Below, in pieces: positions 1 to 8,330 of a DNA stretch of 64,000 nucleotides (the first letter of the stretch is position 1; each line of letters starts with the position of its first letter). Where the stretch lies: NCBI GenBank assembly GCA_963772595.1, contig CAVYXZ010000013.1:248001-312000 (forward strand), given 5' to 3'. The notes beneath the pieces were generated by a model. It was not told the DNA's origin. It was given only the letters and a program-made list of their open reading frames with translations, and searched no databases. Origin of the DNA: CAVYXZ01 sp963772595. Lineage in GTDB: Bacteria; Chloroflexota; Anaerolineae; Aggregatilineales; Phototrophicaceae. Position numbers and translations under genes: made by a program.

Positions 1-299
1 CGGCCCAGGTCGCCTGCGCCTACCAGGGCCACCGACCATTCACGATCTACTTTGAGGACCTGCTTCAATTGTTCGATCAGATAGGCAATCTGATAACCGG
101 TCCCCTGTTTGCCAAAGCCGCCGAAGTGCGACAGGTCTTTGCGAATCTGGGCAGAACTGATACCGAGGCGCTGTCCCAACTCATGCGACGAGGTCACATC
201 ACGGCCTTCTTGCTCCAGTCGTGTGAGCGCCCGAAGATAGATCGGCAGACGCCCGATTACAATATCGGGGATGTGAGACGACATCATAGTCGGCGACAT
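1..299 (-). CDS. rex: Redox-sensing transcriptional repressor Rex, N-terminal part (runs off the left edge)
   Basis: The minus strand reads open from ATG at 299 to the window edge (99 codons). The N-terminal winged helix is clear: IVIGRLPIYLRAL near residue 14, then QIRKDLSHFGGFGKQGTGY, the DNA-recognition region typical of Rex. The last visible residues ALVGAGDLG begin the Rossmann GxGxxG motif that binds NADH/NAD+. Rex represses fermentation and respiration genes when NADH is low; this is family knowledge. AGGAG lies 11 nt before the chosen start. ATGs at codons 5 and 6 are alternatives but even further from it. The gene is divergent from the efflux operon at 514. The rest of the NAD domain lies outside the window. 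Confidence 0.93.
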   Translation of the reverse strand, partial: MSPTMMSSHIPDIVIGRLPIYLRALTRLEQEGRDVTSSHELGQRLGISSAQIRKDLSHFGGFGKQGTGYQIAYLIEQLKQVLKVDREWSVALVGAGDLG

Positions 300-513
300 G
301 ACAGCTAAATCTCCTGTGGCTGGCTTTTTTGCTGGCGACTTTGTGAAATATGATGCATTCAATCTTACCACGCACGCAACTTTGTAGCCACAAACGCTTA
401 GAATCTATGAAACTTCCTGGAGAAAATATACGTAAAGAACTATGGGCTAAAGTTATAATATAGGATAGTAGAATGCGCATTGTGTCAATTGGAACAATCC
501 AGGTTGAAGTCTT
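300..513. promoter_or_regulatory. Divergent control region between rex and the efflux operon
   Basis: This AT-rich 214-nt spacer must hold the promoters for both directions. A TATAAT sits at 454-459 for the plus strand, with no good -35. Two imperfect matches to the Rex operator consensus TTGTGA-N6-TCACAA are visible. One is a left half-site, TTGTGAAATAT, at 341-351. The other, at 480-497, has outer arms TTGTG and ACAA and ends 16 nt before the operon start. Both are weak, so Rex control of either gene is only a suggestion. Confidence 0.3.
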
Positions 514-1897
514 ATGTCGGTTCGACGATCACTGCTGCTCCTGACGCTCATTACCTTTCTCCTGCCGGTTGCCGTGTATTCGCGGCAGGCGAACCAGGCT
601 GAGACTGCTCAGGAAGCGGAAAGCGCAAATATTCAACTGCACACCGTGACGTTTGGCGATGTGGCAGTTGAGGTGAATGCTATCGGTTCGGTTGAGGCGA
701 GTGAGCAGGTGCAGCTCAGTATGCGTAACCCTGGTCGCATCCAGGACGTCTTCGTCCAAGAGGGCGATTATGTAATGGCTGGGGACGTGCTGGTGCGACA
801 GGCGACCGATACCCAGCAGATTAATTACGAGCAGGTGCAGTTGAATTTGCAGCTTGCCCAGCTTGAACTTGAAGACCTACAGAAGCCGGTAGATGAAGAG
901 GACATTCGTGTAGCCGAGGCCAATGTGCAGAGCGCCTGGGCGGCCTACAACAGCGTCGCCAATGCGGTCTCTGACGAGGACCTGGCTTCAGCTCAACTGC
1001 GCATCGATCAGGCTCAGGCGGCTTATGACGAGGCGGTGCGGCAGCGTTCCACCGCACAGGGTGGACAATCGGACGAAGCCTATGCGCTGCTGGATGCGCA
1101 GGTCGGGCAGGCCTCCTTCAATCTGGAGATCGCCCGGCAGCAGTACCAGGGCTTGCAGGCAGGCAACCAGGGGCAGCTTGGCGTGGCTTATGCGCGTGCC
1201 TTGCAGGCCGAGCGTCAGCTAGATCAGGTGAAGGCCGGGCCGAGCAGCTACCAGATCGAGTTGGCACAGATTGCCGTGGATCAGGCGCAGACGCAGTTGG
1301 ACAGCGCAGCGCTTGCGCTGAGTCAGGCCGAACTGGTGGCCCCGTATGATGCCATCGTCGGCTCAATCAACGTCGAGGTCGGGTCGCTGGTGACACCGGG
1401 TCTGCCGGTGCTGTCGCTGACGGATGTCTCGTCACTGCATGTGGTGGCGGAGGTCGATGAAGTGGATATTCGCCGCATCAGCGAGCACATGCCCAGCGCG
1501 CGTCCAGTTGGACGCGCTGCAAGGGCTGCGCCTGCCAGGCGAGATCGACTCGATTGCTGTGCTGGGCACAGACGATGGCGGGATCGTGAGCTATGATGTG
1601 CAGGTGAGCCTGGATGACGTAGACCCGCGTATCCGGGATGGCATGACGGCGGAAGCCGCTGTGATCGTGGACCAGCGCCAGAATGTGCTGGTCGTGCCCA
1701 ACCAGTTTATCCGGCTGGACCGGGATCAGAACCGCGCTTATGTCAATCTGGTCGATGCCGAAGGGCAGTTGAAGGAGATTGAGATCACGCTGGGCTTGCA
1801 GGGGCAGGACAGCAGCGAGGTGGTCTCTGGTCTGAATCCGGGCGATGTGATCGCCATTGACCTGTCTGCAGATCGTTTCTCCTTCTTTGGAGGTTAA
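514..1897 (+). CDS. HlyD/MacA-type efflux adaptor protein 1 (one frameshift near 1490-1510)
   Basis: This is a membrane-fusion adaptor of an ABC efflux system, about 460 aa after repair. It has an N-terminal signal or anchor (residues 4-22, LLLLTLITFLLPVAV). A first lipoyl-like half, GRIQDVFVQEGDYVMAGDVLV, is followed by a long Gln/Ala-rich coiled coil. The second lipoyl half is ELVAPYDAIVGSINVEVGSL, and a beta-barrel and membrane-proximal domain end the protein. The frame starting at 514 runs into nonsense at about 1500. The downstream frame resumes at RVQLDALQGLRLPGEIDSI and runs to 1897. Deleting one base in the GCGCGC run near 1497-1502 joins them. The second adaptor starts 1 nt after the stop. 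It is probably the channel-facing partner of the ATPase and permeases downstream. Substrate is unknown. Confidence 0.85.
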
Positions 1898-1898
1898 G

Positions 1899-3338
1899 AT
1901 GCGTTTGATACGAAATCTGGCGATTATCGCTGTATTGGCCCTGGGCGCGCTGTTGGCCCTGCGTGGGATGAGCGCGAACGCAGGGGCGGCGGCTCAGGAT
2001 GCACAGCAGGGCACGATTGTCGAAGATGAAACCGTCGTCAGCGTTGATGACCTCGACGTTACGGTCAACGCGACCGGCAGTATTGAACCGTCGCGCCAGG
2101 TCGGCGCTGGCATTTGAACTGGCCGGTCGGGCGGTGGCTGAGGTGCTGGTGAGCGAAGGACAGTGGGTCGAGGCCGGGGACGTACTGGCCCGACTGGATA
2201 CGGACGATCTGGAAACGGCGCTGCGCAATGCAGAGATCTCCTTGCGAATGCAGCAGGTCTCTTACGAGCAGTTGACCGCGCCCGCGCGCGAGGTCGATGT
2301 CGAAGCGGCACAGGCCGCCGTCGATGCGGCGCAGGCATCGGTGAATTCGGCTTTTGATACCGGGCCATCGGCGCAGGATCAGGAGATCGCCCGCTTGCAG
2401 GCTGAACTGGCGCGCAACCAACTATGGCAGCAGCAGCTCCAGCGGGACGAGGTGGCGGACCCCTTTGTGCCGGAAGGCGTGCCCTCGCGGCTGGTGCCGA
2501 AGCCCTCAGACGAGCAGCTCAGGCAGCTTGAGGCCGGGCTGGCGCAGTCGGATTATCAGGTCCAGATGGCCGACGAAAGTTATCAGGGCGTCCTGGACCG
2601 GGGGCCGGATAGCGGCAGCCTGGGTTCGGCCAACGCCTCGCTGGTCAGCGCGCAGGTGCAGCTTGATCGCCTGCTCAACGGCCCGTCAGACTACGACCTG
2701 GAGCGTGCGCAGATCAATCTGCGGCAGGCCGAACTATCCCAGAAACTGGCACAGGTCAACCTGGCCCGCGCGACTCTGGTGGCTCCCTTTGCCGGTGTTG
2801 TCGGGCAGGTCAATCTGACTCCTGGCGAACTCCCGCCTAACGGCAGCGCCATCCAACTGGTAGACAATACGCAGTATTACGTGATGCTGGCGATAGATGA
2901 GACTGAGATCGCATCGGTTCAGGAAGGACAGCCGGTGAGTCTGGCGATTGATGCCCTGCCGGAAGCCACGATTACAGGCCGCGTGACGCGCGTGGCGCAG
3001 ACTCCGACGCGCTTCGGCCAGGTGGTGGCTTATATGGCGCGGGTGGAGATCGACCCGTCTCTGGAGCCAATTCGTATTGGCATGAACACGACCGCAACCG
3101 TCAAGGTCCAGCAGTTGCAGGATGTGCTGGTGCTGCGCAACCGTTTTATTCGTATCGACCGGGCGACGCAGAAAGCTTATGTGACCATTCAGCGCGATGA
3201 TGGCCGCTTCGAAGAAGTGGAGGTTCAGTTGGGCTTGCGCAACGAAACGCAGAGCCAGATTGTCAGCGGCTTGCAGGCCGGGCAGCGTGTCGTGCTGCTG
3301 CCGCGTGGCGAGGCGAATCTCTTCGAGGCAGGCCCACG

Positions 3339-3342
<4 letters not shown>
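1899..3342 (+). CDS. HlyD/MacA-type efflux adaptor protein 2 (one frameshift near 2100-2105)
   Basis: Paralogue of the preceding gene, about 480 aa after repair. ATG at 1899 follows GGAGG at 1889-1893. It has a signal or anchor segment (NLAIIAVLALGALLALRGM), then VVSVDDLDVTVNATGSIEPSRQV. The frame breaks into a TGA at 2115, and the next frame continues ALAFELAGRAVAEVLVSEGQ. Removing one G of the GG in GTCGGCGCTG restores RQVALAFELAGR. A coiled coil spans roughly residues 115-250. The second lipoyl half is ATLVAPFAGVVGQVNLTPGE. The C-terminal barrel contains VLVLRNRFIRID. It overlaps the ATPase gene by 4 nt. Two adaptors in tandem are matched by two permeases, suggesting a duplicated or hetero-oligomeric pump. 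Confidence 0.85.
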
Positions 3343-4184
<842 letters not shown>

Positions 4185-4185
4185 G

Positions 4186-5418
4186 ATGAACCTATCAGAA
4201 GCGCTGCGGGTGGCCCTGAACAGCCTGGTCACGAACCGGCTGCGGTCTATTCTGACGACTCTGGGCATTATTATTGGCGTGGGCGCGGTCATCAGCCTGG
4301 TCAGCCTGGGGCGCGGCGTCGAAACGTTTATTTCCGCCGAATTCGAGAGCCTGGGATCGAACGTCATTTTCGTCTTTTCCTCCAAGCCCGCCAGCCCGAC
4401 GCGCACCCGAATCGACCCGATTACTACCCGTGACGCCGAAGCGCTGGCGGAACCGATCAACGCGCCCAACATTCTGCGAGTCGCGCCGCAGTACAGTGTC
4501 GGTGCCCAGGTGGTGGCGCAGGGCGAGACGATTAACACTCGTATCAGCGGCGTGACACCTTCCTTCCAGGATGTGCGTGATTGGTATCCTGAGCCGAGCG
4601 GGACCTTTATCACCGAGCAGCATCTCCAGGATCGGGCGCGCGTGGCCGTGCTGGGCAAGAGTGTCGTCGAGGATTTGTTTGGCGACCGTGATTATGACGC
4701 AGTGGGCGCGAATATCCGTATCAATAAGCTGGCCTTCACCGTCGTCGGCGTGATGACCGAAGGCAGCGATCTCAGCGGCGATAACGACTCGATCTTTATC
4801 CCCATGACGACGGCGCAAACCCGCTTGGAAGATGCTCGCGCCCGTGATGGCGGCTATAAAGTCTCGGTGCTGTATATTCAGGCGCGCGATGAAAACTCCA
4901 TCGACTCGGCGGTTGAGGATATTAACAGCTATCTGAGCAAAGCCCACAACATCAATTTTGACGGCGAACAGGATTTCCAGGTGATTACACAGGCCGGGGT
5001 GCTGGATACGATTGGACAGATCACCGGCCTGCTGACGGTCTTCCTGGGCATGATTGCCGGGATTTCACTGCTGGTTGGCGGCATCGGCATTATGAACATC
5101 ATGCTGGTCTCGGTAACGGAGCGGACGCGCGAGATCGGCCTGCGTAAGGCGGTTGGGGCGCGGGGCCGGGACATCATGACGCAGTTTTTGATCGAGAGCA
5201 TTGTGCTGGCAATTCTGGGGGGCGCGTTAGGTATTACGCTGGCCTGGATAGCGACCATCATCGGCACAGCAGCGGTGCAGGATCTCACTCTGACGGTGAC
5301 GCCCGATGCGGTGATCCTGGCGACGGCAGTCAGCGGCTTTATCGGCGTGTTCTTTGGGGCTTATCCCGCCAGCCGCGCCGCGCGGATGCGTCCGATTGAT
5401 GCGCTGAGGTTTGAATAG
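4186..5418 (+). CDS. ABC transporter permease 1, MacB/FtsX family
   Basis: 410-aa permease. The start at ATG 4186 comes one nt after the ATPase stop; an upstream in-frame ATG lies inside the ATPase gene. It has one N-terminal helix (RSILTTLGIIIGVGAVISLVSLG), a large extracytoplasmic MacB core domain (about residues 45-270) and three C-terminal helices. The FtsX-type hallmark NIMLVSVTERTREIGLRKAVGA sits between helices 2 and 3. It likely pairs with the second permease (5422-6654) and the upstream ATPase. In a monoderm host it would work without a TolC-like duct, exporting a peptide, lipid or antibiotic; the substrate is not evident. Confidence 0.93.
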   Translation: MNLSEALRVALNSLVTNRLRSILTTLGIIIGVGAVISLVSLGRGVETFISAEFESLGSNVIFVFSSKPASPTRTRIDPITTRDAEALAEPINAPNILRVAPQYSVGAQVVAQGETINTRISGVTPSFQDVRDWYPEPSGTFITEQHLQDRARVAVLGKSVVEDLFGDRDYDAVGANIRINKLAFTVVGVMTEGSDLSGDNDSIFIPMTTAQTRLEDARARDGGYKVSVLYIQARDENSIDSAVEDINSYLSKAHNINFDGEQDFQVITQAGVLDTIGQITGLLTVFLGMIAGISLLVGGIGIMNIMLVSVTERTREIGLRKAVGARGRDIMTQFLIESIVLAILGGALGITLAWIATIIGTAAVQDLTLTVTPDAVILATAVSGFIGVFFGAYPASRAARMRPIDALRFE

Positions 5419-5421
5419 ACC

Positions 5422-6654
5422 ATGTTCGAGAATGTGCGCATCGCCCTTGTCGGCCTGGCGTCGAATAAGTTGCGCGCGGCCCTGACCATGCTGGGCATTA
5501 CGATTGGCGTGGCAGCAGTGATCGTGCTCGTCTCGGTGGGGCAGGCGATTGACGGCTTCATTCGCGGTGAATTCGAGGGGATCGGCTCGAACCTGGTTTA
5601 TGCCTTCGGCGAGCAGGATGGGTTCAACCGGCCTGCACCGATGACTCAGTCCGATGTGGATGCGATTTCTGATCCTTACCGCGTGCCGGAGGCGGTGCTC
5701 ATCATGCCTGAGCTGCTGCTGCCGGCTCGCTCGGTCATCGTAGAGGGTACGGAAGAAAGTATCCAGGTGGTGGGGATCACGCCCGATTACCCGACTCTGA
5801 TGGGGCGTGAAGTTGTGGCCGGGCGCTTCTTTGATGAATCCGAGCAGGAAGGCGCGGCACGTGTCGCGGTGATTACCAAGAAGGTGATTGACAGCCTCTT
5901 CCCGGATAGCAATCCGCTGGGGCAAACCATGCGCATCGCCAACGTGCGCTTTACAGTTATCGGCGTGCTGAACGAGGAAGGCAGCAATTTCGGCGGCCCG
6001 AACAACGATCTGGACGACATCATCGTTGTCCCTATCACCACCGCATTGACACGCTTGAGCGGCGAGCGTGTGATTTCGGGCAACCGGCCTATCTCGATGA
6101 TTGTGGTGGCCGCGCGCGATAGTTCTTCCGTGGATCTGGCTGCGCAGCAAATTCGTCAGACTCTGCGTGAGGAGCGCGGTATCACTTTCCGCGATGAAGA
6201 CGACTTCTCAGTGGTGACACAGGGTGAACTGCTGGACAGCTTCAGCGTAGTGACGGCACTGCTGACGCTGTTTCTGGGCGTGATTGCCGGAATCTCGCTG
6301 CTGGTGGGCGGTATCGGCATCATGAACATTATGCTGGTCACCGTCACCGAGCGCACCCGCGAGATTGGTCTGCGCAAAGCGGTCGGCGCGCAGCGGCGCG
6401 ACATCGTGCTTCAGTTTCTGGTTGAGTCGGTCATTCTGGCGCTGTCGGGGGGCGGAATCGGTGTGCTGCTGGCCTGGCTGGCAACGCAGGGTGCGGCGGC
6501 AGCCCCCGGTCTTGAAGACCTGCACATTTCGGTTCAGGCCTCAAGTGTGATCCTGGCAACCTTCATTTCGGCGGCGATTGGCGTGTTCTTTGGCCTGTAT
6601 CCGGCTAATCGTGCGGCGGCGCTGAACCCCATTGATGCACTGCGCTATGAATAG
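5422..6654 (+). CDS. ABC transporter permease 2, MacB/FtsX family
   Basis: 410-aa paralogue of the preceding permease, starting 3 nt after its stop. It has the same architecture: N-terminal helix (KLRAALTMLGITIGVAAVIVLVSVG), extracytoplasmic core, and the C-terminal hallmark NIMLVTVTERTREIGLRKAVGA followed by two more helices. Identical length and nearly identical hallmark segments suggest a tandem duplication. Each copy may form one half of a heterodimeric pump. It is the last gene of the operon; a regulator begins 125 nt downstream. Confidence 0.93.
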   Translation: MFENVRIALVGLASNKLRAALTMLGITIGVAAVIVLVSVGQAIDGFIRGEFEGIGSNLVYAFGEQDGFNRPAPMTQSDVDAISDPYRVPEAVLIMPELLLPARSVIVEGTEESIQVVGITPDYPTLMGREVVAGRFFDESEQEGAARVAVITKKVIDSLFPDSNPLGQTMRIANVRFTVIGVLNEEGSNFGGPNNDLDDIIVVPITTALTRLSGERVISGNRPISMIVVAARDSSSVDLAAQQIRQTLREERGITFRDEDDFSVVTQGELLDSFSVVTALLTLFLGVIAGISLLVGGIGIMNIMLVTVTERTREIGLRKAVGAQRRDIVLQFLVESVILALSGGGIGVLLAWLATQGAAAAPGLEDLHISVQASSVILATFISAAIGVFFGLYPANRAAALNPIDALRYE

Positions 6655-6778
6655 ACAGTGTTGTCAGTATGTCGTAAAAATGCTACGCTTAGCGAAATTC
6701 AGAGTGTTCTAAATCTTCAAGCTGTCCTGACGGTCGGTCTGGTTGCCGAGATGGCTGTGGAGACGCGAGGATGTTCAC

Positions 6779-7381
6779 ATGGCAGATGATAGCTTAGACG
6801 CAGGACAGACAGACGATACCAACTTAATTGCGGTGCGCGATAGTATGTTGGATGGCCTGGGCCAACTGTCCGATTATTTTGGCTTCAGCAAGGTCATGGG
6901 GCAGCTTTATGCGGCCCTGCTGATGAGTCCTGAGCCGATGAGTCTGGACGATATGATGGATATGCTGAGCATCTCAAAGGCCAGCGTCAGCATGAACATT
7001 CGAGTCCTGGAACACATGGGGATGGTGCGTCAGGCCTGGGTACGCGGGCGTGGCGACCGGCGCAAGTATTATGAGGCTGAAACGGACTTCTGGGAGATTA
7101 TCACCAACATTCTCAGTTCGCGTGAACTGCGCGATGTCGAGCGTGCCCTGGCGGTCATGACGGAAGATGTTGACCGCCTGTCGCGGGCGATGGATGATTT
7201 GAACGAGCACGACAAACGGCTGGCGGAGCTTTATCTGGAACGCATTGGGCAGATGCAGGCGCTGTTCCGCTTCGCTCAGTTGATGATCTCAACCATTCTG
7301 GCCCAGGTCGGCGAGATGGATTTCGAGGACCTGGCGAATATCGAGATCCACGTCGATTCGGAGCCTGAACCCGGCACTTGA
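6779..7381 (+). CDS. GbsR/MarR-family winged-helix transcriptional regulator
   Basis: 200 aa from ATG 6779, chosen because GCGAGG at 6765-6770 sits 8 nt upstream; the longer in-frame start at 6743 has no such site. Residues about 25-95 form a winged helix (GQLYAALLMSPEPMSLDDMM, then ISKASVSMNIRVLEHMGMVRQ, with the wing GRGDRRKYYEAE). This pattern fits GbsR-like MarR proteins. The C-terminal half is helical and probably dimerises. Its place just after the pump genes suggests that it controls them, which is inference. The tRNA-Leu promoter overlaps its stop codon. Confidence 0.85.
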   Translation: MADDSLDAGQTDDTNLIAVRDSMLDGLGQLSDYFGFSKVMGQLYAALLMSPEPMSLDDMMDMLSISKASVSMNIRVLEHMGMVRQAWVRGRGDRRKYYEAETDFWEIITNILSSRELRDVERALAVMTEDVDRLSRAMDDLNEHDKRLAELYLERIGQMQALFRFAQLMISTILAQVGEMDFEDLANIEIHVDSEPEPGT

Positions 7382-7406
7382 AGCGGTGAGGGCGGCTCTC
7401 TATAAT
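7378..7406 (+). promoter_or_regulatory. Sigma70-type promoter of tRNA-Leu
   Basis: TTGAAG at 7378-7383, a 17-nt spacer and a perfect TATAAT at 7401-7406, ending 11 nt before the tRNA 5' end. The -35 overlaps the stop codon of the regulator gene. Confidence 0.75.
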
Positions 7407-7417
7407 ACAGGCTGTCC

Positions 7418-7499
7418 GGGGGAGTGGCGGAACTGGCAGACGCGCATGACTTAGGATCATGTCTCTTACGAGGTGAGGGTTCGAGTCCCTCCTTCCCCA
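7418..7499 (+). tRNA. tRNA-Leu, anticodon TAG
   Basis: 82-nt class II tRNA. The acceptor stem GGGGGAG pairs with CTTCCCC with one G-U. The D-arm region is TGGCGGAACTGGCAGACGC, the anticodon stem-loop CATGACTTAGGATCATG with TAG, a variable arm TCTCTTACGAGGTGA, and the T arm GGGTTCGAGTCCC. The discriminator is A; CCA is not encoded. The long variable arm and A73 fit leucine. The 3' end is the site of the 23-bp repeat described separately. Confidence 0.95.
7477..7499 (+). repeat. 23-bp direct repeat, copy 1 (3' end of tRNA-Leu), possible attachment site
   Basis: GGGTTCGAGTCCCTC followed by CTTCCCCA, the T arm and acceptor 3' strand of tRNA-Leu. It recurs at 8187-8209 with one mismatch (22 of 23). 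Repeats of a tRNA 3' end are typical attachment sites of tyrosine-recombinase elements. Confidence 0.7.
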
Positions 7500-7600
7500 C
7501 ATTGAATTCTCTCATTTCAACTACCACAATTTGCCTGTCTAATCCCCAGCTTTTTCGAGTAATTCTAATGGCTGATGTGGGGCACAATACCCCACACAAG

Positions 7601-7874
7601 TCAGGATTGCAGCAGCTTATTCAGCCGTGATAATGGCTTGTTCAGAAGGTTTCCTTGATCGTCCCGGCTAAAGCTGTAGCTGCCATTGCTTGCAGGTGAT
7701 TCAACCCAGAACCAGCCGTTGTCGTCGGCAGAAGCACCGTATCCGTATCGTAGTAGATAGCGACAGGCGTTGACCCGACCATCATCCATGACGGACGCCG
7801 GGGTATGTTTCTCAGTGTCTTGTGCACACCGTCAGCAGCCCGAACACAATCATTGCACCGATCTTCTTGAACAT
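7601..7874 (-). CDS. Small secreted protein of unknown function (one frameshift near 7820-7830)
   Basis: The minus strand has a perfect AGGAGG (7881-7886) 6 nt before ATG 7874. The N-terminus is a typical signal peptide, MFKKIGAMIVFGLLTV. This frame ends quickly in a TGA. The next frame continues AQDTEKHTPASVMDDGRVNA and then a Tyr/Gly/Trp-containing region (YLLRYGYGASADDNGWFWVE) to the stop at 7601. The total length is 3n+1, so removing one base in ACGGTGTGCA gives a 90-aa precursor. I do not recognise a family. It is the only plausible intact gene in the islet between the two tRNA-Leu 3' ends. Confidence 0.6.
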
Positions 7875-7900
7875 TGCTTGCCTCCTCAGGCAAAAGTCGC

Positions 7901-8125
7901 TTACACTGAAAGAGAGGTTTTCAATGTCAAATGCACTGCGGATTCCTGTTCCACGAAACCGATCACATTGTCTGAAAAGATTATGGAAATCTCGGTGACG
8001 ATATGCAGATTTGGTGCAATATTCAGGAATCTTCTCACTGAAAGCGTATCGTCAGCTTTGAGTCCAACGTTGACCTTATGTCCCCTTTCGCGTACAATCC
8101 CGCGCAGGCAGCTTGAGGTAATGAC
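7901..8125 (-). pseudogene. Open frame without a start codon, possible 3' remnant of a gene
   Basis: The minus strand is open for 74 codons before TAA at 7901-7903, and no ATG, GTG or TTG start is evident. The composition looks protein-like (VNVGLKADDTLSVRRFLNI, HIVTEISIIFSDNVIGFVEQ). It ends 27 nt before the start of the small secreted protein in the same direction. It may be the tail of a gene lost when the islet shrank, or chance. Confidence 0.25.
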
Positions 8126-8186
8126 TCAGAAACAAGTCGGCGCAGGCGAGGAGTCTGGGAGGCGGCCAAGATGGAGATGGACCAGC

Positions 8187-8209
8187 GGGTTCGAGTCCCT
8201 CTTTCCCCA
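8187..8209 (+). repeat. 23-bp direct repeat, copy 2 (displaced tRNA-Leu 3' end)
   Basis: GGGTTCGAGTCCCTC followed by TTTCCCCA, 22 of 23 bases identical to the tRNA-Leu 3' end. No acceptor 5' strand or anticodon arm precedes it, so it is not a second tRNA. It is followed at once by a Rho-independent terminator, as the native end of a tRNA transcription unit would be. Confidence 0.7.
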
Positions 8210-8223
8210 AAACACAACAGATT

Positions 8224-8253
8224 GAAGGCGCTGCGCTGCGCCTTCTGTCTTTT
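8224..8253 (+). terminator. Rho-independent terminator
   Basis: Perfect 8-bp stem GAAGGCGC/GCGCCTTC with loop TGCGCT, then TGTCTTTT. It lies 14 nt after the displaced tRNA 3' end and upstream of tig. Confidence 0.75.
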
Positions 8254-8295
8254 GATCTTCTAACAAAGATCATATAGCAAGCGGCGCAGAACGAA

Positions 8296-8304
8296 TGTTA
8301 TAAT
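8296..8304 (+). promoter_or_regulatory. Extended -10 promoter of tig-clpP-clpX
   Basis: TGTTATAAT, an extended -10 with a perfect TATAAT at 8299-8304, lies 26 nt before the tig start. No good -35 is visible, which is usual for extended -10 promoters. Confidence 0.6.
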
Positions 8305-8330
8305 TCGACAATTAAGCAAGGAACACAGCG

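Noticed and set aside
8130..8212. A second tRNA gene ending at 8209
   Set aside because: Only the T arm and acceptor 3' strand are present; no matching acceptor 5' strand or anticodon arm was found upstream.
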